Source of the DNA: Hericium rajendrae
Taxonomy: Eukaryota > Basidiomycota > Agaricomycetes > Russulales > Hericiaceae
Assembly: GCA_033439255.1 (NCBI GenBank)
Contig: CM065880.1
Span: 3,596,001-3,660,000 of the forward strand
Direction: 5' to 3'
DNA length: 64,000 nt
Part shown: positions 21,826 to 31,260 of the stretch, one piece after another
How the letters are laid out: each line of letters begins with the position of its first letter
Numbering within the stretch: position 1 is the stretch's first letter
The notes under the pieces: generated by a model
Seen by the model: the letters and a program-made list of their open reading frames with translations, nothing else
The model's database searches: none
Told to the model about the DNA's origin: nothing
Position numbers and translations under genes: made by a program

Positions 21826-23565
21826 TCAGGAGTCAGCCGGCACGACTTCCTCTGACGCGGCCACCTCAGCGACAGGAGCCGCCGTCGGCTCCAACGGCTC
21901 ACCGGGACCCTCGACCGAAGGAACGGGGGACTCCCTCACAAGCGGGCGCGAAGACGGACCCACGGTGGGACTCGCCGCGGCCTCCTCCTCTGCGTCGCTA
22001 GCGGCGTCCGCAGGCTCGTCCTTGGCGACCTTGCCCTTTTTATCTGCCTCCGCCGTGATATACTCGTCGCGCGTGCCCGTATAGAGGGCCGTGATGAGCC
22101 TCTTGACGGCGAGGATCTGGCCGTGGTTCGACATGCGTTGGAGGTACAAACCGACGAGCTGCCGCTCAGTCTCCGCGAGCAGGGTGCGGCGGAGCGACGA
22201 ATCACGCGGAATGCACGCGTAGGGGTCGACGTAGTCCCAGGCCCCTGGATGGAAGCCGTCGGAGACCGGGAACGGAAGGCGAGATGCGAGCGCCTCGAAC
22301 GGGGCTGTAGGACAGTCACCCAGTCAGCAAACACGTAGCAACAGCGGGGTAGCGACTTACGGAGCGCGCCCGCGGAGTCTGGTATCCCCGGCAAGACCAC
22401 GGGGGAGTCGACCACCTGGTCGCGACCAGAAGAAGCCGCGGCGGCACGCGCAGCAACGGGATCCACGACGGGTGCACCCATCCGCGTCAGATGCGCGTTG
22501 AGGTCGACACAGGCGAGGCAGGAAGCGCGCTTCTCGCTGCACTCGCAGCATCGCTCGTGCTTCGCGCGCCCAACGTTCTTCGCAGGGAGGACCCGGCGGA
22601 GGCACTCCTTGCCCTCGTTGATGCACGCGGTGCACCACTGCTCGGGCAGGCACTACGCAAACAGAAAATTAGCGTCGAGCACGGGTGGAGGAGATGGGTA
22701 CTTACCGGACCCCACTTCTCATCGGGCTCCTTGGCCTTGGCCTTCCCTTTCCCCTCGTTTGCAGCGACGGCGCCAGCCGGTCCCGTACGCGCCCTCTTCG
22801 CCGGCGGGGGCACTTCGACAATCTCGTCCCCCGCCTCCTCCTCCTCGACAGGTGCTACGGCCTTGCGCTTGGCCGCGCGAGTCGCGGCGGACACTGGAGC
22901 GTCCAGAGCTGGGTCTACGTCCCGCTCGGCAGACGCGTCTACGACACCGGTGGCGGTTAACAGGGCGGCGACTTCGAGGCGGTCTTGCTCACCGGTCTGC
23001 GAGTGGGGCGGGGACGGAACCCTGGGGCGCGTGGAAGATGAGGCCTGCGGGGTCTCGTTGGTTGGCGCGGCCGCCCTTTTGCCCTTAGGGGGCCCTGTCT
23101 TGCACGTTGAAACGGGCGCGACCTGCACGGGCCCCTTGCCCTTGGGTGTCACGGCCGCGAGCGGGGTGTCATCGTCGCTCTCCTCGAGCTTGTCGGTCTC
23201 CCGGTCCTCTGTCTCGGTCGGGTCTTCGGGGGGCTCGAAGACGTCGAGCACCTTGGCACCCCACTTGTGGTCGGACTTCAGCTCGAGGCGGCTGAAGACT
23301 ACACGGGCGTCGGCGATCCCGCGACGGAAGAAATCGTTGTCGAGGTGGGTCGAATTCGACCTCAAGAGAGGGCCCTGTCAGGAGTGGTGGTCAGCGGGGA
23401 CGGAAGCAAAACGTGTGCCGGCGGACTCACCAAGCAACTGGCAACCTGGGTGATCCACTCTGCCCAGACATTGCCGGGGTCGCCTTCGCACGGGTGGCCT
23501 GACCCGAAGAGGCGTTCGAGAGCCTGAATACCCTTGGGGCGGTTGTCGACGTACGCGCGAGCCAT
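21826..23565 (-). CDS. Antisense gene 1 in gypsy element: Zn2Cys6-like cysteine-cluster protein
   Basis: Four exons on the minus strand, 23565-23431, 23374-22706, 22652-22361 and 22304-21826, separated by 53-56-nt GT-AG introns with clean frame continuity (524 aa). Residues 1-110 are ordered. Residues 110-265 are acidic/Lys-rich and low complexity with a basic KRAR/KGKAKAK tract that could be a nuclear signal. Residues 269-316 hold C-x2-C-x6-C, a 17-residue loop, then C-x2-C-x6-C plus extra cysteines, the spacing of a fungal Zn2Cys6 cluster but internal rather than N-terminal. The C-terminal part is helical, then Glu/Ala-rich. It lies opposite in sense to gag-pol, between pol and the 3' LTR. 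A DNA-binding or element-regulating role is plausible but unproven. Confidence 0.75.
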
Positions 23566-23969
23566 GGGAGACGAGGTGCTGAGGAGCGAGTCGCCTCACA
23601 ACTCAGCGTTCATAAGGACTCCACGACAAGACGAAAGCGCCTGGCGAATTGCCTCCGGAGAAGCCCCCGCGTACAGGTAGCTTTGCAGCTTCGCGCAGAA
23701 GCCCGCGATGTGGGCACCCAGCCAAAACAGTTGTCGCTTCGGACTCAATCAGGATCTCAGGCCCCGATTGGCACCCATTTGTCATTTCAGCCGCGTCTCG
23801 CGAACAGGAAGCCTATTCGGCGACGGGCAAGTCCCACCGACAGCATAGTGCGCCTTGGCACCAGAATAGTTCAATTGAGCGGCGAGGCATGCTCGCCACC
23901 AGCGTACATCGTACTATACTAATCCGCGGCCCCTCCCGCGACCCTGTCGCGGGCGCCCTCCTCGTCTGC

Positions 23970-24671
23970 TCAGTAGGGCGGAAGCCGCAGCAGCTCGGCC
24001 AAGTCGAGTGCCTCCGCCACTAGGCGGTGCATCGTCTCTAGCTCATGCGGATCCTCGCTCACCTCTCCCCCGGCGTCTTCCCATGGCAACTCCGGCGCGG
24101 AGACCGCTTGATGCAGCCTGGCGAACAACGGCTCCAGAGCCCGCTTGCAGGCCTCCGCATCTATGACGTCATACTGGTACTTGCGGCAGGTGATATCGAT
24201 TTCCTCCAGGGCCACCGCGCGGTGCGTCTCCCACAGCTCGGACTCGGCCACGGACAGGCGGTCCACGGCATCTACCTGATGGTGCTCCAGGGAATCGAGC
24301 CACTCGCGCTTCAGCGACGGCATGAGGTACCAACCCCAGTCGAGCCAACGGCGGACTTTCCCGGACGCGCGGGCGGCCTCGGACAGGAAGTGGTCCGACA
24401 TCTGCGTGATGTCATCCTGCAGACCCACGTCGATGGCGCCAGCGTAGCGCTGGTAGTCCTTCTGGAGTCCCGAGAATTAGCAGGTACGCAACAACGCCGC
24501 AAGCGAGCTTGGACGTACTACAGCGACCATGAGGTCTCGACCCCAGATCTCGCGTTCCCGGATGACCGCGTCGCGCTTGGACAGCGTGGACGCATCGAGC
24601 GGGGTCCACGAGCGCTCCGCAAGGAGCCAGGTCACTTTCTGGCGGAAGACTTGATCAAGGAAGGTGTTCAT
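23970..24671 (-). CDS. Antisense gene 2 in gypsy element: unrecognised 213-aa protein
   Basis: Two exons, 24671-24522 and 24461-23970, joined across a 60-nt intron (GTAGTA donor, CTAAT branch-like site, CTCCAG acceptor). The protein is acidic, helical and Trp-containing, with LDWGWYLMPSLKREWLDSLEHHQVDAV-type amphipathic stretches (shown here in outline); no known domain is recognised. It begins 198 bp inside the 3' LTR boundary and lies 404 bp upstream of antisense gene 1 on the same strand, so both could share transcription initiated near the 3' LTR. Confidence 0.65.
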
Positions 24672-24855
24672 CGGGACAAGACTGCCGGGCGCGAAGATGG
24701 CTCGGAGTTGAGTGCCCTCCCGGGGCGTAGATGCCTTTTATAGGCTCGCTGCAGCACACCCGCCCAGGGCGCTGTCGCACAATCGGCTTCACGCATGCCC
24801 GCGCCCGAATCCCTCGTGGGGCTCCAGATTAGACTACGGAGAGTCTAAATTTTCA

Positions 24856-24868
24856 GTTAGGGGGAGAA
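24856..24868 (+). other. Polypurine tract, copy 2, at 3' LTR
   Basis: GTTAGGGGGAGAA immediately precedes the 3' LTR and is the expected plus-strand primer. It duplicates the tract at 21386, so the 3.4-kb antisense-gene segment is bracketed by two copies. Confidence 0.75.
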
Positions 24869-25888
24869 TGATGCGCCCTTTAGCGCGCCTTGCAACGGCA
24901 TTGCCCACTCCCCGCCTCCTCACCCATCCCGCTTCACTTCACCTCAGCTGCACCAAGTCCGCCCACCGCGACGTCGCTCCCCGCACAGGACAAGTGCCCC
25001 CACGGGTTCGGGACCGACCGGGTCGGACTAAAGCCGGTGTCCCGTGGTCCGATGCACCGAACGGGCCGGAGATCAACCGGCCGGACGAGTCAGCGGCACA
25101 GGAACAGAAGCGCGCCCAGCGAACCAGCCGGCTCAATCAACACGCCCTCGAACGCCCACACGCCCCCGGATCACGAGCGGCGCCCGCGACAGTGCGCTAC
25201 TGATGTCATCCCAGCCATTCCAGCTCGACGCGCCCGCCATTCCCGACGCACGCCCTGGGTGACGTTGTAAGGCGGCACCTTTGATTCGTCCGTACCACGC
25301 ACACGCCCTCTGCCCTGCACGGGCCGAGCCGCAACGACTCCACTTGCCAAGGGACCCGGAGCAGGCAGGATCAGGAAGGAATTGGAGATTGGGTCGGTCA
25401 GCGGGAGGTTGTCGTAGGAAGTAGTGCCGGGCCGCCTGAGGCGGCCTTGCCCATTTGTACCGTAGCTATTGACTTAGAGAATGAGAACGGAATCTGCCTT
25501 TTTCCCCTCAGAGCTCAGATCTCACAAAGCCCGCCGTTTGACGTTCTCACCCCAGCCTCTAAGCCCGTCTCAGACGTAGCTCTTCTCACTTTCTCGTGTC
25601 GCTCATTGTATTCGTCGTATTTGTCGCCGCGCCATTATCTACAAGCCGTATCACCTAAGACCCGTGAGTCTTGTCGTATCGTCATTGTCCCTAGCAGAGC
25701 CGCGTCAGAAGTCGCCCGCACGCAGCAAGCTCGCCTCCCGCGGCCTTGCTCCCCTACCCGTAGTACGATCACCTGTCAGCTACATGTCTCGGCACTCCCC
25801 TCTTGAGATACTTGGTCCCCTCGCACCTCCCGGTACTCTGTTGGTTTTGGTTTTGGCTGCCGCCTCCATTCCCAGGGTCCACACATCA
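24869..25888 (+). repeat. 3' LTR of gypsy element
   Basis: TG...CA ends, 1020 bp, co-linear with the 5' LTR at 13734-14753 with no length difference. The differences noticed by eye are nearly all C/T or G/A, often at CpG. Confidence 0.95.
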
Positions 25889-26238
25889 GCGGCAGCTGGA
25901 GAAGCTGCTCCAGACGAAGATGGTGCAACCCCGCCGCCGGAGAGGAAAGCCCACCTCTGGCGCCCTCTCGCGCTTGCGTGGATAGCGCTTCTGGAGACGC
26001 TTGTCTGGGTCGCCATTGGTTCCTTTAACCTCATTCAGGCTCGTTCCCCCATCAACGTGATTCAGCCATTCGTGAACGCGGCTACCTGGCTCTATGCTAC
26101 CATACGTCCAGTCGTGCGACCCAAGCCCACGCCGCCCTATGATCTCTTCATACTGTACAGCATGCATCTCGTCGTCTCGCTGCTCGGCTTCCTAGGAATC
26201 TTCTACAACTTGCCCGTCGATGGTGTCCCACTGCCGTC
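25889..26238 (+). pseudogene. ABCC-type ABC transporter, TMD0 fragment (right of insertion)
   Basis: Resumes the frame interrupted at 13733: two to three hydrophobic helices (ALAWIALLETLVWVAIGSF, MHLVVSLLGFLGIFYNL) ending at LPVDGVPLPS, typical of the third and fourth TMD0 helices of fungal ABCC proteins. Homology stops abruptly at about 26238, where unrelated repeat DNA begins, so the gene was already truncated before or besides the retroelement insertion. No nucleotide-binding domain is present. Confidence 0.75.
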
Positions 26239-26488
26239 AGAGCTTGTACTTGTTCCGCGTTCGGTCTCGCCGACACTTGCATCACTGAGGGCGTCATCGT
26301 CAAGTTTGACGTGGCGCTCCTTCGGTGCGACCACCTGACTGCATGTCATCGGGACGCGGCCATCCATGCGGCGGCGGCGTCGTCGATGTTGGGGTTGCGG
26401 GATGTGTGCGGGAGGGCGGGATGGTGTCGCGCACACGATATGTGAGTGGAAGACGGGGATGTCGCGTTGAAGGAGATTTCCGCGCCGC
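26239..26488. repeat. GGCGTCATCGTCAAG repeat unit, left block
   Basis: Begins at the ABC breakpoint and is related to the units at 29.4-31.3 kb: shared words CACTGAGGGCGTCATCGTCAAG, GACGCGGCCATC and TGTCGCGTTGAAGG. The mini LTR element at 26489 interrupts the field; the target duplication CCGC marks the break. Confidence 0.6.
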
Positions 26489-26639
26489 TGGAGTGGCCTA
26501 AGGGCGAGAGCTATGCCCAAGGTGATGATAGCGCAGACGAGGCTACTCTACATGAGGTGAGACTAGCTATGGACATGCTGACTAAGCCTCGGCATCCTCC
26601 GAACCTCTGCATGCAGGGAGCCTCCGGCTCCCTAGTCCA
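26489..26639 (-). repeat. 3' LTR of mini element (151 bp)
   Basis: Identical to 29274-29424 at every base by eye. On the minus strand it starts TGGACTAGGG and ends GGCCACTCCA; the outer TGGA/TCCA are inverted. Confidence 0.92.
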
Positions 26640-26640
26640 G

Positions 26641-26653
26641 GTGCCCCCCTCGA
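26641..26653 (-). other. Polypurine tract of mini element
   Basis: On the minus strand CGAGGGGGGCAC lies directly upstream of the 3' LTR, in the correct position to prime plus-strand synthesis. Confidence 0.6.
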
Positions 26654-26685
26654 AAAAAGCGACGTCCGCGTCGCTGGTGGACAAC

Positions 26686-28986
26686 CTAAGAACCTGAAAC
26701 ATGAACCCAGCCTAGACCTCGAAGAACCCGACCCAACTCCTGAAGACGAGGGTCGCCCTGCCAGTCCAAAGGCGGGGCCTCGAGCTTGACCGAATTCGGA
26801 ACCAATGGTGACGATGAGATGACAACTGAGGGACGATCTGCGCGGAGACCAGCGGGATGTCGCCGTGTGACGATGGGCTCGGAAATCAGAATGAATTGTC
26901 GAGATGGCCGTGAAGGATGAGCGGGTCGTGCTTGAGATCGTCGTGCTCGCCGCTTCAGGGAGTCGAACGGCCGCGCGGAGCTGGATCGAAGAACAGAAAA
27001 ATCACGGGGCGGAGGAGAGATCAACGGAGCTGTACATGAAATTGGTAATAAAGAAGGCTCATCGGCCCAGGAAAATGAAGTGGAAGGAGTATGTGCTGTA
27101 AGCAAAGAGGCGTGGGTGTCATTATGGGACAGTGAAAGGACATTATTGGACATGACAGTATTAGTAGATGGCATCAGAAGCGCATTAAAAGAAACAGTCG
27201 GGGCATGGGAATTCGTATGCACAAGATGATTGGTATCAGGAGTGGAGGGTGTAGAAGTGAAAGACGGACTGTCGGTCTGAACGGCGGCGACCGCGCACGA
27301 CGTACGGCTCACCTCGAGTCGATACTGCTCGCGGCCTTCCTCAATGCCGGCCGTCTTCCCCTCGCAATACCCTTCCTTATGTCCTTCTCTCGTGCCCGAC
27401 TTCCATCCGGCCTCCATGCCGTCTTGGAAGCCCGTGTACTTGCCCTTCTTCAAACCCTCAGCCTCGCCCTTGGCCTTCGCGGTCGCGATGATCTCGCGCA
27501 AGAGATCGGGTTCGATCTCATGCGGAGTTCGCGCGCGAGCGGACGCAGAGGCAGTTGAGTCGCGGGCATGTGTCGATGCGGTGTCGGTCTGGGTGCTGGC
27601 GTGGACACGTGGATGCGGGGAGTGCGTGTTGGCGGGCGGAGACAATGGGACAGCAGGTGGGGCTAGGTCTTCGGCTTGAATGCCGGTGTCGACGTGCGAG
27701 GTCGCGTCGATGGGAATGGAACGTGGAGGCGTGGAGGCGTCGGCTTGCACACCAACGTGTATGCGCAGGGTGGGAGCAAGTGCGCGGGCTTGGGTGTCGG
27801 ACTGAACGCCGGTGTCGGTGTGCTTGATCGCACGCGTGGGGGTGAGGTCGTCGGTCTGGGCGGCGGCGTTGATGCGCGGGGCTGTGGTAGAAGCGTCGAT
27901 GGAAGTTGGTGGTCGCGAATCGGCACGCGAAGGGAATGGGAGTGGCGGGGCGTCGAACTGCACGCTAGCGTCGACACGCGAAGTCGTGGTGGATGGGTCG
28001 GTGGTCGGAAAGGGCGTACGCGGGGTGTCGTCCGTCTGGACACTCGAATCGGCGCGCGAGGACGTACTCACCTCGGTACGTGCGACCTCGAGCCCCTCGC
28101 GATATCCGTCCCATCTCCCCAGCTCGTACGCGTCCTTCCGTACCTGCTCCTGCTGGTGCATCTCGGCCATCGCGTCTCTCCTCGCGTCTCTCCTCGCTTC
28201 TCTCCTCACAATCTCCTTTCCTTCCTCTAATCCCTCTTTCCAGCCGCGATCTCGGCCCTCCTGGAGAGCCTTTAGTCTAACCTCGCGCCGCGCCTCGATG
28301 CGCGTTAGGCTTTGCGCATCCTCGATAAGGTTCGCGAGGAATTCCTCGTCGATTTCCTCGATCGAGATGGCGGGGCAGGTGCGTGGTACGAGGGCGTCGA
28401 GTTCGCGGCGGAGATCCTCGGCGCGACTGAATGGGTCCGTGGGGCAGACGAGGAAAACGGTCGGCGGGCCCGCAGTGTCGATAGCAGTCGCGAGATCCGC
28501 GGCTGCAGTTGCTGCTGATGTTGATAGGGCGAGGGAAGGCGCGTGAAGCGCGGCGGGCATGCTCGCGACGTTGCTGGTGCGAGGTTGCTGCGCAAAGGCG
28601 CCAGGGTCGCGGTGGAAGGTGGTGTCGGGCGTGGTCAACGCGGGTGGTGTGTCGCGGGACTCGGGGCACGCGTTGGCTGTGCGTGTTTGCGCCGTTGCTA
28701 TGGCAACATGCGTGTCTTCGCGTTTGTCGGGGGCGGCTGGCTCGTGAACGAGCTTGATGTCGACGTGAAGGTGCGCGGGGGACAATGCACGAGGCGCGCG
28801 AGTCGCGTCTGCCTCGTGGCTAACGCGCGGGTGCTGCGTGTTCGTGGGGGAATCCCTCACGGCTGGTGCTGGTGGCGTGTCGACGAGGGCGGCGCGCGTG
28901 TCGGATGGGACTGCGGGGCTCGGGGTAGCAGCTGAGGCTGCTGTTGCTGCTGTTGCTCGGCGCGCGGCTGAGCGCTTCTTGCCCAT
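26686..28986 (-). CDS. 766-aa protein of mini LTR element: Yae1-like Gly-spaced helices and QxD motif array
   Basis: Uninterrupted frame; the first in-frame ATG is at 28986 (MGKKRSAARR), and the open frame extends 47 codons further without ATG. Residues 1-220 are Ala/Thr/Pro-rich. Residues about 238-303 and 501-553 carry glycine every fourth residue in charged helices (GRDRGWKEGLEEGKE, GRWDGYREGLEVAR, KGEAEGLKKGKYTGF), like the Yae1 N-terminal or FliH-type GxxxG helix. Between and after them are eight short motifs of the form [VTIA]Q[TSAF][DE] at about 316, 341, 374, 393, 412, 435, 464 and 569 (VQTDD, STQTD and similar). These resemble dynein light chain LC8 ligands. The C terminus is basic then ends RLQELGRVLRGLGWVHV. 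There is no zinc knuckle, protease or polymerase. It is probably the element's structural (Gag-like) product, by inference. Confidence 0.82.
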   Translation of the reverse strand: MGKKRSAARRATAATAASAATPSPAVPSDTRAALVDTPPAPAVRDSPTNTQHPRVSHEADATRAPRALSPAHLHVDIKLVHEPAAPDKREDTHVAIATAQTRTANACPESRDTPPALTTPDTTFHRDPGAFAQQPRTSNVASMPAALHAPSLALSTSAATAAADLATAIDTAGPPTVFLVCPTDPFSRAEDLRRELDALVPRTCPAISIEEIDEEFLANLIEDAQSLTRIEARREVRLKALQEGRDRGWKEGLEEGKEIVRREARRDARRDAMAEMHQQEQVRKDAYELGRWDGYREGLEVARTEVSTSSRADSSVQTDDTPRTPFPTTDPSTTTSRVDASVQFDAPPLPFPSRADSRPPTSIDASTTAPRINAAAQTDDLTPTRAIKHTDTGVQSDTQARALAPTLRIHVGVQADASTPPRSIPIDATSHVDTGIQAEDLAPPAVPLSPPANTHSPHPRVHASTQTDTASTHARDSTASASARARTPHEIEPDLLREIIATAKAKGEAEGLKKGKYTGFQDGMEAGWKSGTREGHKEGYCEGKTAGIEEGREQYRLEVSRTSCAVAAVQTDSPSFTSTPSTPDTNHLVHTNSHAPTVSFNALLMPSTNTVMSNNVLSLSHNDTHASLLTAHTPSTSFSWADEPSLLPISCTAPLISPPPRDFSVLRSSSARPFDSLKRRARRSQARPAHPSRPSRQFILISEPIVTRRHPAGLRADRPSVVISSSPLVPNSVKLEAPPLDWQGDPRLQELGRVLRGLGWVHVSGS

Positions 28987-29250
28987 ATCGGGTAGTTGCG
29001 CGGGTGGTGTTGAACGCGGGTGCGAGTATTGAACTGCGAGCACGGGGGATCCTTGATGAGGACACGGGGACACGAGAAACACGGGAGACACAGGAGCACG
29101 GGAGCACGGGCGAAACGAGCGCGACACGGGGCGCGAGGATGGAACACGAGGCGCGTGAAAACAAGACGAAAAATCCGCGAAAAAGCAGAAAAAGGCCAGA
29201 AAAAAAGCCAGAAAAGACAGAGATGACTCAACCCAAAGCTGAAGTGGGTC

Positions 29251-29270
29251 GAATCACACTCTCATCACCA
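29251..29270 (-). other. Primer-binding site of mini element
   Basis: On the minus strand TGGTGATGAGAGTGTGATTC begins three bases after the 5' LTR. Its complement ends in CACCA-like ...TCATCACCA and, further in, contains a TCGAATC T-loop string, so it mirrors a tRNA 3' end over 20 bases or more. The amino acid identity is not determined. Confidence 0.8.
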
Positions 29271-29273
29271 AGA

Positions 29274-29424
29274 TGGAGTGGCCTAAGGGCGAGAGCTATG
29301 CCCAAGGTGATGATAGCGCAGACGAGGCTACTCTACATGAGGTGAGACTAGCTATGGACATGCTGACTAAGCCTCGGCATCCTCCGAACCTCTGCATGCA
29401 GGGAGCCTCCGGCTCCCTAGTCCA
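29274..29424 (-). repeat. 5' LTR of mini element (151 bp)
   Basis: Identical to 26489-26639. It lies at the outer end upstream of the 766-codon gene and must carry its promoter if the element is transcribed like other LTR elements. Confidence 0.92.
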
Positions 29425-31260
29425 CCGCACGACCCAGCTCCCTCGCGATTGCCTTCCTGCTGACTGTGCTTCGGGACACGCCTCGCTGTCTTTTCCCCGA
29501 ACTGTGCCCGCTGCCTTGCGTTGTCGGGCGCATTCCACCGGTCTCGTTGATGCCTACATTGCACCCCGACGGCGTCATCGTGAAGTTCAATGCAACGCGG
29601 CGCTCGTCGCTGTGAGCATCCGGCCGCGCGCCATAGGGACATGCAGCGTTGTCGTCGTCGGGCGTTGCTGGGGTGCGGGGAGGGCCGGATGCATGGTGTG
29701 ATGGAGACTGGTGTGTCGCGTTGAAGGCGTCTTCTGCCGAGCGGACAACGTCCATCGCGCTCGACTTCCTGCCGATTTGCCTCGTCACATCCTTTCCTGT
29801 CTTCCCCGAACTCTGTCCATGGCCTTGTCTCGTCGGGCACATTCTGCCGGTGTCGCCGGCGCCTCAATTGCACACTGAGGGTGTCATTGTCAAGTACCGG
29901 TGCCGCTGCCACAGCTGCATGTCCTCACCGGCACTCCAGGCATGTCGCGCGGCGCGGGCTAACTCGACGATGATGCCTCTGGTCGCCGTCTTGCCCTGTG
30001 CACCACCCAATCGCTCATTTCGCGAGAAGGCGAAGCACATTCGGAAGCTGAGTTGGAGGCTGCCTGTGGCACGCAACGGAGATTTGAGGCACAGGAAAAG
30101 AGTTCTGCGGGATCTGGGGTAAGTGATCATGGAACCTTCGAGAACGCACCAACTCACCTTGATTTATAGCCTCACCTCACGTGCGGTGGGATATCCCGTC
30201 CACGCCTCAACGACATGACGAGTCACAACCCTTCTTCTGGCCCCCGCTAACTCCACGCTAGGGCCGCATTCTGCCCAAGATCCCTCCGCCTCCGCGCCGG
30301 ACCGCCTTGTCACGCCAAGGGCGTCATCGTCAAGTAGTCGATTGCACGCACCCTCCATGCCGACATTGGGTGCCGCGAAGGGATGACTCCATCGCTGTGA
30401 CAAGGGGCCTGCACCCGGCGCGCGTCCAACTTGACGATGACGCCAGCATCGAGCGGGGTTTTCTTCTGGCATCGGTCTCGCAGTGCGAGGGCCGTCTAGC
30501 GCATTCGGGCGCTGATGTCGTCGCGGTTTGAGGCGCGAGATGAGGATGAAAGGCACGGAGAACACGTTCTGAGGATCAACGGTAAGTGCTACTGCCATCT
30601 CCGAAGATACAGTCACTCACGTAGATTTTCAGCCGCATCTTGGGCAGAGGAGGTCCGTCACGGACCACGCGCAGCCGATCTTCCAGTCGACTCTGCCCCG
30701 GCGTCGTTTTCCGGCTATCGCTTCTCCGCCCCCGTGCCCTTACGTGCCTTCCCTGCCGACGTTTCCCACTTCTCCCGGCGACTCGACGGGGAAAGCAAAA
30801 CCGCCGGCGCTGGTGCAAGATGTCTGCGTCCGGCGCGTGTAACTCGACGATGACGCCGGCATCGAGAGGTTTGCTCGCAGCCGTCGTTCTCGTGCCCACG
30901 CCACCGTTGTCGCTGTCCGTTCGTTCGTCGCGGTCTTCAGGGAGAGCATCTGTCGTAAGTTTTACGGCGATCTTCACGCATGCAGCAACTCACCGTCATT
31001 TTCACGCGGCCTCGTGGACGTCCGCGCTGAACGCGACGATGCGCGCCAGGCGTCGCAGTCCGTCGACGTCATGCTCGCAGCCCATGTTCCCGTGGCTCGC
31101 GCCGTCTTGGCGAGGGCGTCATCGTCAAGTGTCGCTGGGGAATCTCGGAGCGCGTTACTCGTCTCGCGGGTCCGTACAGGGCATTGTCGGGCTCTGCGCT
31201 ATCCACGATAAGTGTAAATGCGGACTGTGAGATTGGGCTCACTCACTGTGACTGCACTTT
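29425..31260. repeat. Degenerate repeat array with inverted GGCGTCATCGTCAAG motifs
   Basis: Several 300-450-bp units share TTCCCCGAACT, GGGC(G/A)CATTC and the motif GGCGTCATCGTCAAG. Direct copies lie near 29571, 29879, 30319 and 31113; reverse-complement copies near 29961, 30428, 30839 and 31026. Intron-like segments starting GTAAGT with ACTCAC 35-40 nt later occur at 30120, 30581, 30955 and 31209. No continuous coding frame is supported. It continues the block at 26239-26488 on the other side of the mini LTR element. Confidence 0.55.

Larger units (their letters stand above)
13734..25888 (+). mobile_element. Ty3/gypsy LTR retrotransposon, 12,155 bp, with antisense genes
   Basis: Bounded by 1020-bp direct LTRs starting TG and ending CA, inserted in an ABC transporter gene with a 4-bp target duplication GCGG (13730-13733 and 25889-25892). 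Order: 5' LTR, primer-binding site, gag-protease, reverse transcriptase-RNase H, integrase, polypurine tract copy 1, about 3.4 kb with two spliced genes on the opposite strand, polypurine tract copy 2, 3' LTR. Domain order PR-RT-RH-IN identifies Ty3/gypsy (Metaviridae); there is no chromodomain at the integrase C terminus. By eye the LTRs differ at roughly 25-30 positions, nearly all transitions. Pol has a frame break between RNase H and integrase, so this copy is probably defective in cis. Confidence 0.95.
26489..29424 (-). mobile_element. Mini LTR retrotransposon, 2,936 bp, non-autonomous
   Basis: Two identical 151-bp direct repeats with TG...CA ends bracket a 2,634-bp interior. A 4-bp target duplication CCGC is present (26485-26488 and 29425-29428). 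In minus-strand orientation the 5' LTR is followed after three bases by a 20-nt tRNA-complementary primer site, then a single 766-codon gene, then a purine tract next to the 3' LTR. No reverse transcriptase, RNase H, integrase or protease is present, so copying must rely on another element. Identical LTRs imply recent insertion. Confidence 0.88.

Noticed and set aside
24045-24743. A 232-codon plus-strand frame between the antisense genes and the 3' LTR
   Set aside because: It is the shadow of antisense gene 2, whose two exons join with proper splice signals on the minus strand.
26489-26639. DMLTKP-like string in the 151-bp repeat, resembling the end of copia reverse transcriptase
   Set aside because: The repeat is an LTR; the match is six residues in one frame and no other copia sequence is present.
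28694-28707. Another X-box-like palindrome GTTGCTATGGCAAC in the mini-element gene
   Set aside because: It lies within coding sequence and has no counterpart context, so it is most simply a chance match.
29230-29270. A tRNA 3' half (T-loop and CCA)
   Set aside because: No acceptor 5' strand, D-arm or anticodon arm upstream; it is explained as the primer-binding site of the mini LTR element.
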